Below, in pieces: positions 34,671 through 42,485 of a stretch of DNA of 64,000 nt. Each line of letters begins with the position of its first letter. Position 1 is the first letter of the stretch. The notes under the pieces are model-generated. The model searched no databases, was not told the origin of the DNA, and was given only the letters and a program-made list of their open reading frames with translations. Origin of the DNA: Winogradskyella psychrotolerans. Lineage in GTDB: Bacteria; Bacteroidota; Bacteroidia; Flavobacteriales; Flavobacteriaceae. The position numbers were made by a program, and so were the translations under genes. The stretch is taken from contig NZ_JAHKPN010000011.1 in assembly GCF_018860545.1 (NCBI RefSeq), forward strand, positions 1 through 64,000, in the 5' to 3' direction.

Positions 34671-35040
34671 ATTTTAATCAATATTAAATGTAATCTAGAG
34701 AATAATAGGCTTAAAGCACCTAACTATATAACGTTTCAAATTTCATACATTTTTAGCTAAAAAAAGATTAATCCTTCAATAATCTGACTATTCATTCATA
34801 TTCACATGTCCAAATGGTCCGTTTGGTTAAAGTTTTAATTAACAACATTTACGTTGACCTCAAATTATTTTCCTGTTTTTAATCAATTAGATTTGCGAAT
34901 ACAGTTACAAAACACAAAGTTGTAGTTTATACAAAAAAGACAACAGACATTTCCTATATATATTTTGTTTGCTAAATTAGTTGCGTCATTACACCTAAAC
35001 ATCATTTAAGTCATTCAACCCATAACGACCTCAACTCCAC
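34671..35040. other. 370-base divergent intergenic region
   Basis: No gene or RNA is recognised. The region is AT-rich, lies between the divergent fusion gene (start 34670) and the DUF922-like gene (start 35041), and must hold both promoters. No exact TAnnTTTG box was found. The imperfect palindrome CCAAATGGTCCGTTTGG at about 34810-34826 is the only structured element I see. Confidence 0.4.
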
Positions 35041-35586
35041 ATGAAAAAAACAGTAGCACTATGCTTTATATTAACGTCCCTATTTCTTTCAACACCGTTA
35101 TACGCCCAAGACACAGTAGAATGGTCACGAGACAGAAAATTAAACTGGTCGGATTTTAAAGCAGCTCCTAATTTAGATATTGTGGCTTATGCCCTCACTT
35201 CTTACAAAATAGAAATCCTACCAAGTGATATTATGGTTGATGCTGATGAGAATATTCAGGATTATGAAGCCTTAACAGTTGTAGCGAATTTTTATAAAGA
35301 ACATTCTTGGGTTTATGAAAAAAGCGCCTATTTACTTTTACATGAGCAATTACACTTTGATATTGCTGCCTTATACGCTCTTAAAATCCAAGCAGAGTTC
35401 GAAAAATTAAAAGCAGAGAAGAATACTAATTACAATTCTTATGTAAGTATCTATCAAGAATTATGGGCAGAATGCCTGAAAACACAAACATCTTACGATA
35501 AGGAAACACAGCATGGTCAATTAGTTGCTATTAACGACACTTGGATCGATAAAATTAACGAGCAAATAAATGCTTTTGAACAATAA
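35041..35586 (+). CDS. secreted DUF922-like putative zinc protease
   Basis: The 181-residue protein has a clear signal peptide (MKKTVALCFILTSLFLSTPLYAQ). The mature part has LNWSDFKAAP, typical of DUF922-type proteins, and an HExxH zinc motif at residues 101-105 (LLLHEQLHFDIAALYA). A further Glu in QELWAECLK could serve as third ligand. This suggests a small periplasmic or secreted metallopeptidase, but family members have no proven activity that I know of. It is monocistronic, convergent with the EEP-family gene. Confidence 0.78.
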   Translation: MKKTVALCFILTSLFLSTPLYAQDTVEWSRDRKLNWSDFKAAPNLDIVAYALTSYKIEILPSDIMVDADENIQDYEALTVVANFYKEHSWVYEKSAYLLLHEQLHFDIAALYALKIQAEFEKLKAEKNTNYNSYVSIYQELWAECLKTQTSYDKETQHGQLVAINDTWIDKINEQINAFEQ

Positions 35587-35640
35587 AGAAAAAGCTAAGC
35601 AGCTATAAGCATTGTTTTAATTTTATTGTTTACTTAAAAA

Positions 35641-36504
35641 TCATTTGAACTCAATTTCTGTATATACAGGAAAATGATCAGAAGGATACTTGAAATCTAT
35701 TGCACTTGAAAACACGGCATATTTAAGTACAAGAACATTGGGTGATTTTGAAACGAAAATATAATCGATTCTCCGCGTTACAGGTTTATTATAATTAAAA
35801 CCATTGAATGTGCCATCGGCTCCAAACTTTAAGGTTGCCACTTGTTTTAAATCTGACATAGTTAGTAATATTTCTGCTACAACCTCACTGTTAGGTTCTA
35901 CATTAAAATCACCCATTAAAAGTACAGGATAGTTTTGTGAGTTTTCTAAAGTGATCTTTTTAAGAATGAGTTTCATGCCTTCTTTTTGTGCCTCATCACC
36001 AACATGATCTAAATGTGTATTGAACACCCAAAATTTTTGATCACTGTCTTTTAAAGTAAACAAGCCGTAAGTACAAACTCTCGGATAAGCTGCATCCCAA
36101 CCTTTAGATACCACTGTAGGAGAATCTGATAACCAAAAGGTGTTCTGTTTTTCAACTTTTATGTTTTTTGAATTGTAATAAATCGCAGAAAACTCTCCTT
36201 CTCCATGACCATCGCGTCCTTCTCCTATAAATTTATAATCTGGTAAGGCGGAATTTAAATCTTCTATTTGATTTGGTCTTGCTTCTTGAACTCCAAAAAC
36301 ATCTGGACTCAAAAATAAAATTTGAGAACTTAAAAAGTCTTTTCGATTTGGCCATGCATTCGCGCCGTCTGATGCAATATCCAAACGAATATTATAGGTC
36401 ATTGCCTTCAGGCTGACCTTACTTCTTTTAGCCTCAGACGTATTACTTTTAGAACTGCAACCTAAAACGATAAGACTAATAAGACACAGCGTAATTCGTT
36501 TCAT
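35641..36504 (-). CDS. endonuclease/exonuclease/phosphatase (EEP) family lipoprotein
   Basis: The 287-residue lipoprotein (MKRITLCLISLIVLGCSSKS, Cys16) has the full EEP catalytic set: MTYNIRLD (Asn), GVQEARPNQI (Glu, metal), FNTHLDHVG, LMGDFNVEPNS (Asp/Asn) and the final YPSDHFPVYTEIE (Asp-His). EEP enzymes cleave phosphodiesters or phosphomonoesters in lipids, inositol phosphates or DNA; neutral sphingomyelinases belong here. Outer-surface or periplasmic placement argues against DNA repair. It sits 64 bases downstream of the GDPD gene on the same strand, and behind SusC/SusD. I infer a role in splitting phospholipid- or polyol-phosphate-type substrates. Confidence 0.88.
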   Translation of the reverse strand: MKRITLCLISLIVLGCSSKSNTSEAKRSKVSLKAMTYNIRLDIASDGANAWPNRKDFLSSQILFLSPDVFGVQEARPNQIEDLNSALPDYKFIGEGRDGHGEGEFSAIYYNSKNIKVEKQNTFWLSDSPTVVSKGWDAAYPRVCTYGLFTLKDSDQKFWVFNTHLDHVGDEAQKEGMKLILKKITLENSQNYPVLLMGDFNVEPNSEVVAEILLTMSDLKQVATLKFGADGTFNGFNYNKPVTRRIDYIFVSKSPNVLVLKYAVFSSAIDFKYPSDHFPVYTEIEFK

Positions 36505-36568
36505 ATATTCATTGTTTCAAACTTGAAAAAATTATCACAAGCATTTAAAGGTTTCGTTATATTTACGC

Positions 36569-37375
36569 TTAATCAGTACGCTCTGAAGCGACCTTTATCC
36601 TTTCAAACGTTAATTCTGGTTCATCGGTAGTGATATAATCAAAATCATGAGCTAATAACCAATCTATATCTTCTTCTTTATTTGCTGTCCATCCATTTAA
36701 TTTGAGACCTAAATCTTTAGCTTCTTTGACCCAATGCTCTTTATGTTTCAACTTCCAGACTAAGTAATCTAAACCCGTAATACCATCATTTTTTAATTCT
36801 TCTGGAGCTTTTGAACCATCGAGATATAAAACTTTTGCATTCGCATCAATGTCTTTAATACGCTTAATAACATCGTAACTAAAACTGATATAATAGGAAA
36901 TATACGCTTCAGCTTTTAATTCTTTTACCATGGCTACCGTTTTGTTAGCCAATTCAATATTACGGCCTTCAATTTTTGAAGGCTTTATTTCACACACCAA
37001 CCCCGTTGTCGTATTATTAATCATACCTGCGCTAATAAAATCTCTTAGTGTAGGAAGTGTTTCTCCATTAGGCAACTTATGTTTTGCTAATTCTTCATAA
37101 GTTGACGTTTCTATTTCAAGTCCTTCATAATCGGCATCATGTGTTACGATTAAAACGTGATCGGCTGTCATTCGAACATCAAACTCAGAACCTGTACAGT
37201 TTAATCGGATCGCCTCATGTAATGCAGCAATAGAATTTTTCGGAAAACCTTTAGCTTTCCATGCCCCTCTGTGGGCAATTACAGGATTATCTGCAAACAC
37301 GATTACGGATTCTGAGGTAGTTGAATTGCATGATGCTAATCCAAGACATAAATATAAAATAATGAAACAACGCAT
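36569..37375 (-). CDS. glycerophosphodiester phosphodiesterase lipoprotein
   Basis: The 268-residue lipoprotein (start at the ATG at 37375; MRCFIILYLCLGLASCNS, Cys16) has the GDPD TIM-barrel motifs: VIAHRGAWKAKGFPKNSIAAL (catalytic His), GSEFDVRMTADHVLIVTHDADY (metal Glu/Asp and second His), GLVCEIKPSK (metal Glu) and LNGWTANKEEDIDWLL at the end. It hydrolyses glycerophosphodiesters to an alcohol and glycerol-3-phosphate. It follows the SusC/SusD genes on the same strand and is near glpFKD, so its product glycerol-3-phosphate would have an immediate user in GlpD. The frame is open up to 37426, but the chosen start gives the lipoprotein signal. Confidence 0.93.
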   Translation of the reverse strand: MRCFIILYLCLGLASCNSTTSESVIVFADNPVIAHRGAWKAKGFPKNSIAALHEAIRLNCTGSEFDVRMTADHVLIVTHDADYEGLEIETSTYEELAKHKLPNGETLPTLRDFISAGMINNTTTGLVCEIKPSKIEGRNIELANKTVAMVKELKAEAYISYYISFSYDVIKRIKDIDANAKVLYLDGSKAPEELKNDGITGLDYLVWKLKHKEHWVKEAKDLGLKLNGWTANKEEDIDWLLAHDFDYITTDEPELTFERIKVASERTD

Positions 37376-37428
37376 AGGTAAAAGTATTAAAATAAAAGGT
37401 GTAAAAAAGATAAATAAAAAACACAAAA

Positions 37429-37446
37429 GGGCAAGTGAACTTGCCC
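37429..37446 (-). terminator. hairpin terminator or attenuator between SusD and GDPD genes
   Basis: GGGCAAGT-GA-ACTTGCCC is a perfect 8-bp stem. On the minus strand it is followed by TTTTGTGTTTTTT. It lies 35 bases after the SusD stop codon and 53 bases before the GDPD start, so the phosphodiesterase genes may get less transcript than SusC/SusD. Confidence 0.75.
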
Positions 37447-37480
37447 AATTATGTTTCTATAAAATGACTAATTCAAATGA

Positions 37481-39088
37481 TTAATTATAACCATTATTCT
37501 GAGGATAATCTGGGCCTAATAAATCTAAATCGTTTTGAGAAATTGGCCAATTAATAAAATGTGATCTCCAGTTTTCTCTAGGATCTTTTGCACCTAGATT
37601 TGCAGGGAAATATTCACCATCACCCGCATAATTGGTCATTTGAAAATCCATAACATCTTGTCCCATACGCTTTAATGTAAACCAACGTTGTCCCTCAAAT
37701 GCTAATTCTCTTGCACGTTCATCTAAAATGGTTTGTTGATTTACAAAAGTTACAGGCTCAGCACCAGCTCTTGTTCTTATAGCATTGATATATGGCAACG
37801 GATCACCTGAAGATCTCATACTCGCTTCTGCAGCTATTAAATAGGTTTCGGCTAATCTGTAAACCATAATATTTCCTCTAATGGTGTAAGACGCTTCATT
37901 TCCATCTTCTTGTGCAAATTTAATACACGAAGGATGCATTCTTTGGTAGTATAAACTGTAGTTATCACTTGGATTATCTAAATCAGTAATTGGAGCATAA
38001 TCATCAACCTCTTCACCAATTCGTTCACCTGAAGTATAATAATATTTTAATCTGAAATACGTATTATCATCTCTAGTATCGTTTGGATCTTCAGCTAAAA
38101 GATTTAACAAATATAAATTCGGCACAACTCTAGAAAAGCCTCTACCACCTTGCTCATTATTATAATCAACACCAGAAATCTGAAAAAATTGAGCTACATA
38201 ATTTGCATTCATCATATTGGCATCACCTCCGCCAAGTACATCATCAGTTGATTGTATTACGAATAAAGCTTCTGAATTATTTCTATCTCCAGCAAATACT
38301 TCCGCTGTAGAACTAACTAAGCTATGTGGTCCCTCTTCTATTAATGAAACCGCTTGGTTTTTAGCTTCTGTCCAATTTCCTTCCCACATCGCTACTTTCG
38401 CTTTAACATGCTTAGCAGTTCCTTTAGTTACACGACCAAAAGTATCTGACCAATTTAAATTTTCGATAGCATAGTTTAAATCACTATTAATGAGCGCAAA
38501 AATTTCTTGTTCCGAGGATTTATCATTTATAACATCAAATGCATTATCTACAGTTATTGTTTCTGTAGTTACATAAATATTGTTATACATTCTGTACAAG
38601 TAAAAATAAGCATGTGCTCTAAAAAACTTGGCTTCAGATAAAATTTGAGCTCTTTCCCCATCGTCTATACCTTCTAAAGTTTCAGCCGCATTGATTATAG
38701 CTGTTGCTTTATTTGCTATATTGTAATAGTGCTTCCAAAATAATGACGACGCAAAAGTGGCTCCTAAATCTAATGGAGAAATTCCTCTTTCATATCGTCC
38801 TAGTAAACCGGTATAACCCGATCTTGAGAAGGTTAAATCAGCTCTCGAGGACATAAGCACTGAGCCCATATAATCTTCAGTACTATTATCGTAACGATCC
38901 CTTTCAAATTTATATAAACTTACTACACCAGACTTTAAACCTCCTTCTGTGGTATAAATGTAATCTGCATCGATTAACGTACTTGGCTGTTCTTCTAAGT
39001 AGTCTTCACAAGAAGCAACTACAAAAAATAACGTCATGGCTAGCAGAAAGCCACCTTTTATTTTTGAATTAAAAAACTTGATTTTCAT
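37481..39088 (-). CDS. SusD/RagB-family outer-membrane nutrient-binding lipoprotein
   Basis: The 535-residue lipoprotein (LFFVVASCEDYLEEQPST, lipobox Cys27) has the SusD-type helical TPR scaffold, with SEAKFFRAHAYFYLYRMYNNI in the first third. It ends with RELAFEGQRWFTLKRMGQD and WPISQNDLDLLGPDYPQNNGY, both standard SusD/RagB signatures. It forms the lid on the SusC barrel and binds substrate at the cell surface. It is 19 bases downstream of susC. The ligand is unknown. The neighbouring phosphodiesterases and glycerol genes suggest a glycerol-phosphate-containing compound rather than a polysaccharide, since no glycoside hydrolase is present. Confidence 0.95.
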   Translation of the reverse strand: MKIKFFNSKIKGGFLLAMTLFFVVASCEDYLEEQPSTLIDADYIYTTEGGLKSGVVSLYKFERDRYDNSTEDYMGSVLMSSRADLTFSRSGYTGLLGRYERGISPLDLGATFASSLFWKHYYNIANKATAIINAAETLEGIDDGERAQILSEAKFFRAHAYFYLYRMYNNIYVTTETITVDNAFDVINDKSSEQEIFALINSDLNYAIENLNWSDTFGRVTKGTAKHVKAKVAMWEGNWTEAKNQAVSLIEEGPHSLVSSTAEVFAGDRNNSEALFVIQSTDDVLGGGDANMMNANYVAQFFQISGVDYNNEQGGRGFSRVVPNLYLLNLLAEDPNDTRDDNTYFRLKYYYTSGERIGEEVDDYAPITDLDNPSDNYSLYYQRMHPSCIKFAQEDGNEASYTIRGNIMVYRLAETYLIAAEASMRSSGDPLPYINAIRTRAGAEPVTFVNQQTILDERARELAFEGQRWFTLKRMGQDVMDFQMTNYAGDGEYFPANLGAKDPRENWRSHFINWPISQNDLDLLGPDYPQNNGYN

Positions 39089-39107
39089 AATACTATTCTT
39101 TTTTTAA

Positions 39108-42100
39108 TTAAAATTTAACTCTTACTCCAAAAGTGAATGATCTCGCATCTGGATAACCTGTATCAGCACTAGAATAAGTATCTCTGATATTTACTTCTGG
39201 GCTATAACCTAAATAATCTGTTTGTGTAAATACATTTGTTGCAGTGACATATAATCTAATCTGCTCAAAGTTTAATTTAGATGTAAACTTTTCCGCCAAA
39301 GTATAGCCTAAGCTTACCGTTCTTAACCTCACATAGGAAGCATCCTTAACCGCTAAGGCATTTAAATATTGATCGGCAGCATCTCTGTTAGGACGTGGAA
39401 AACTTGTTGATGGATTTTCTGGTGTGTAATAATCTACTTTTATACCATTAATATCTCCTCTTAACGTTCCACCATTATTGTACTCATTTAAGAATGGATT
39501 TATTTTTGTAGCTCCTTCTACAACATAGAAATCAACAAATAAATCAAAACCTTTATAAGCTATAGATGTTGATATTGAACCAAACCAGTCTGGATTAGGA
39601 TCCGTAAACACACGGTCTTCTTGTGTGATTTTCCCGTCAGGACCAGGGATTATATTACCTTCTTCATCGACTCCATTAACATCCTTAATTCTGATATCAC
39701 CTGGCGCTAACGTTTCTTGTGGATTTGCAGATTCTGGATTAGCTTGTGGTGAATTTGCATAATCCTCACCTTCTTGCCAAATACCATCAAATGCATATTG
39801 GTAAATTACACCTACTGGCTGACCAACATAATAATTAAATGAATTATCTTCAGTGATCGCATCTCCATTTCCATCATTATAAAGTTCTAATAGTTCGTTT
39901 CTATTATTAGACCAATTGGTAGATACAGACCATTTAAAATCTTCTGTATTAAAGATGTTTGCTGTTAAACCTAATTCAAGTCCCGTATTCTGCATTTCAC
40001 CAGCATTAAAATATGTTGATGTATACCCTGTTACTGGAGGCACACCTCTTTTTAATAATAAATCTGTAGTTCTAGCGTCGTACCAGTTGATATTACCTAC
40101 TAACACTCTGTTGAAGATTGAAAAATCCAAACCTAAGTTTAAGGTTGTGATTCTTTCAAATTTTAAATCTGGATTAGGTAAAATAGTTGATGGCGCGAAT
40201 CCTGACCCAGTTTCCTCATCAAATATATAAGGCTGGAAATCAGCAGTAAAGAGTGATGTATAAGCACGACCTAAATCATTAACTAATGAACCATAACTTG
40301 CTCTAAATTTTAGTTCTTGGATTGCATTGACATCTGCTAGGAAGCTTTCATTATGAATTTTCCAAGCAAATGAACCTGCTGGATTATAACTCCACTTGTT
40401 ACCCTCTCCGTTTAATGAAGCTCCATCAGCTCTAATAATTCCTTCAAGCGTATATTTATTTGCAAAACTATATCGCGCTCTCGCTAAATAGCCTAAGTAA
40501 CGAAATTTATCTCCATCGCGCTCAACAGTAACATTACCGATAGCACTAGAAATACCATTATAGCCTAAATCTTCATTAGCAAATCCCTGACCTTCAGTAA
40601 ATGTTCTTGAAAATGCATTTTCTTGAGTTGACTGTACTAAAGTAAGATTTAAGTTATGATTGTTGTTAATGGCTTTGTCATAAGTCAAAATATTTTCAAC
40701 TAAATAAGACTCTCTTAATTGATTATCAATTCTTGCAATACCTCTAACATCATCACCAGCACTACTTAAAGACGATAGATACTGTCCTCTTTCTGACGTT
40801 CTTCTCGTTAAATTAGCTTTTAGTTGGTATTGTAGATCTTTAGTAATCTGCCATATTGGAGTCACATTAATCACATAATCATTTCCTTTTTCATTGTGAT
40901 CTTGTTCACGTAAATTCCACAAAGGATTTACCGCAGAGCCTTCTTCTCCGCTTGGAAATTGTGTTATACTACCATCTTCATTATAAGCAGTACCAAATGG
41001 TGAGTTGGTAATTACATTCACTGCAGCTGCTCTACTTGTGTCATCATTTAATAAGTTTAAATCAAAATTAACCGAAAATTTATCTGATATTTTCTGGTCA
41101 ACATTTAAACGCAATGTTTTTCTAGTATAACTCGATGTTGGAATAAGACCATCTTCTTGAAAATAATTAATACTACCAAAAACCTTAGTCATTTCCGTAC
41201 CACCACTGACGCTGATAGCTTGACTATTAACAAATCCATTTCTCATTAATTCATCTTCCCAATCAACAAAACGGTTGTTTATAATATTGTCATATTCAGT
41301 TGGCGTGAATACTTCATCAACAACATCATCAGCATAACTATCATCACCTCTTGTGGTTCTCCATGCCTCTCTTCTCAATTGTGCTAATTCTTGACCACTA
41401 TACACATCAAAATTACGTTCAATCGTTTTAGTGGTTAAAAATCCATGATAGCTCACACTCACTTTTCCTGCTGACCCACGCTTAGTTGTGATTAAAACCA
41501 CACCATTTGCACCTCTAGATCCATAAATCGCCTGAGCTGATGCATCCTTTAAAAACTCAACAGATTTAATATCATCTGAATCGATATCTTCAATACCACC
41601 TTCTCTAACGATACCATCGACCACATAGATTGCACTCACATTACCTTCAATTGAACCTTGCCCTCTAAAGATAATATCTGAAGTACCACCCGGACGTAAT
41701 GTTCCACCACCTACATTGACCTGTAAACCTGCGATTCTACCTCGCAGCATCTCATTAACATCAGAAGTTGGTGACAATATTGCTTCTTCAACATCTACTG
41801 TAGCAACAGCATTTACAATATCACTTTTCTTTTGTGTACCATACCCAACGACAACGACTTCCTCTAAAGTGGTATCATCTTCTAATGCCACCGTAATTTC
41901 AGCTGAACTATAGAGTACGTCTTTAGATTTAAAACCTACATAAGACACTACAATAATAGAAGACTCATTCGTGACTTCTAAAATAAAAGCACCATCAAAA
42001 TCTGTTTGCGTGCCATTCGTTGTTCCTTTTTCTATTACAGACGCACCTGGTAAAGGCATATTATCTGAAGCAGAAATCACTTTTCCTTTTATTGTGGTTT

Positions 42101-42182
42101 GCGCCATCAAAGAAAACGAACAGCACAATAAAAAGAGACAGAAGAATATTTCAATTCTTGATTTTCGAAATTTTAATTTCAT
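39108..42182 (-). CDS. SusC/RagA-family TonB-dependent outer-membrane transporter
   Basis: The 1024-residue protein has a signal peptide (ending FSLMAQ). A carboxypeptidase-D-like N-terminal domain follows (TIKGKVISASDNMPLPGASVIEKGTTNGTQTDFDGAF), then a TonB-box/plug region (VVVGYGTQKKSDIVNAVATV, RGRIAGLQV, YGSRGANGVVLITTKRG) and a 22-strand barrel ending in the usual aromatic VRVKF. It imports bulky substrates using TonB energy together with the SusD partner. The promoter region upstream has a -7 box inside one arm of an 11-bp inverted repeat. The divergently placed sensor-regulator gene upstream on the same strand is the likely controller. Confidence 0.96.
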   Translation of the reverse strand: MKLKFRKSRIEIFFCLFLLCCSFSLMAQTTIKGKVISASDNMPLPGASVIEKGTTNGTQTDFDGAFILEVTNESSIIVVSYVGFKSKDVLYSSAEITVALEDDTTLEEVVVVGYGTQKKSDIVNAVATVDVEEAILSPTSDVNEMLRGRIAGLQVNVGGGTLRPGGTSDIIFRGQGSIEGNVSAIYVVDGIVREGGIEDIDSDDIKSVEFLKDASAQAIYGSRGANGVVLITTKRGSAGKVSVSYHGFLTTKTIERNFDVYSGQELAQLRREAWRTTRGDDSYADDVVDEVFTPTEYDNIINNRFVDWEDELMRNGFVNSQAISVSGGTEMTKVFGSINYFQEDGLIPTSSYTRKTLRLNVDQKISDKFSVNFDLNLLNDDTSRAAAVNVITNSPFGTAYNEDGSITQFPSGEEGSAVNPLWNLREQDHNEKGNDYVINVTPIWQITKDLQYQLKANLTRRTSERGQYLSSLSSAGDDVRGIARIDNQLRESYLVENILTYDKAINNNHNLNLTLVQSTQENAFSRTFTEGQGFANEDLGYNGISSAIGNVTVERDGDKFRYLGYLARARYSFANKYTLEGIIRADGASLNGEGNKWSYNPAGSFAWKIHNESFLADVNAIQELKFRASYGSLVNDLGRAYTSLFTADFQPYIFDEETGSGFAPSTILPNPDLKFERITTLNLGLDFSIFNRVLVGNINWYDARTTDLLLKRGVPPVTGYTSTYFNAGEMQNTGLELGLTANIFNTEDFKWSVSTNWSNNRNELLELYNDGNGDAITEDNSFNYYVGQPVGVIYQYAFDGIWQEGEDYANSPQANPESANPQETLAPGDIRIKDVNGVDEEGNIIPGPDGKITQEDRVFTDPNPDWFGSISTSIAYKGFDLFVDFYVVEGATKINPFLNEYNNGGTLRGDINGIKVDYYTPENPSTSFPRPNRDAADQYLNALAVKDASYVRLRTVSLGYTLAEKFTSKLNFEQIRLYVTATNVFTQTDYLGYSPEVNIRDTYSSADTGYPDARSFTFGVRVKF

Positions 42183-42214
42183 GAATATTGATTTGATTTA
42201 ATTGTTTGAGTATT

Positions 42215-42222
42215 CAAAATTA
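42215..42222 (-). promoter_or_regulatory. -7 promoter box of susC
   Basis: The minus-strand TAATTTTG fits TAnnTTTG and is 33 bases upstream of the susC ATG. It overlaps the left arm of the inverted repeat at 42216-42257, so a protein bound there would compete with, or contact, RNA polymerase. Confidence 0.55.
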
Positions 42223-42257
42223 GATAACACCCAAATAATCTAGAGGTATCTAATTTT
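42216..42257. promoter_or_regulatory. candidate operator: 11-bp inverted repeat at the susC promoter
   Basis: AAAATTAGATA (42216-42226) and TATCTAATTTT (42247-42257) are perfect inverted copies with 20 bases between, arm centres 31 bp or about three DNA turns apart. They straddle the region just upstream of the susC -7 box. This is a natural site for a dimeric LuxR-type protein such as the one encoded at 42486-45251. Confidence 0.6.
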
Positions 42258-42485
42258 ATGTTATTGTAAATTTAAACGGAAGAAATTGTAAATATGACAA
42301 TAAACACCTCGATAAAAAACCAACAATATAAAATTTCGCAAAAATATCGTTTATTAAAATCGTCTAACAGCATGTAAACGCTAAGGTTTTAAATCACAAT
42401 AATTCTCTTAACAAATTCTTAATATTGAGTGAAGTAAAGCACTTGTCTAGGTAAAGTCGTGGTAAAAAATAGGATTGTCGAGGTC

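Larger units (their letters stand above)
42183..42485. other. 303-base regulatory gap upstream of susC
   Basis: No gene is seen. This gap between the regulator's stop codon (42486) and the susC start (42182) contains the susC promoter box and an 11-bp inverted repeat (separate entries). The remaining part (42260-42485) is AT-rich without clear structure. Confidence 0.6.
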
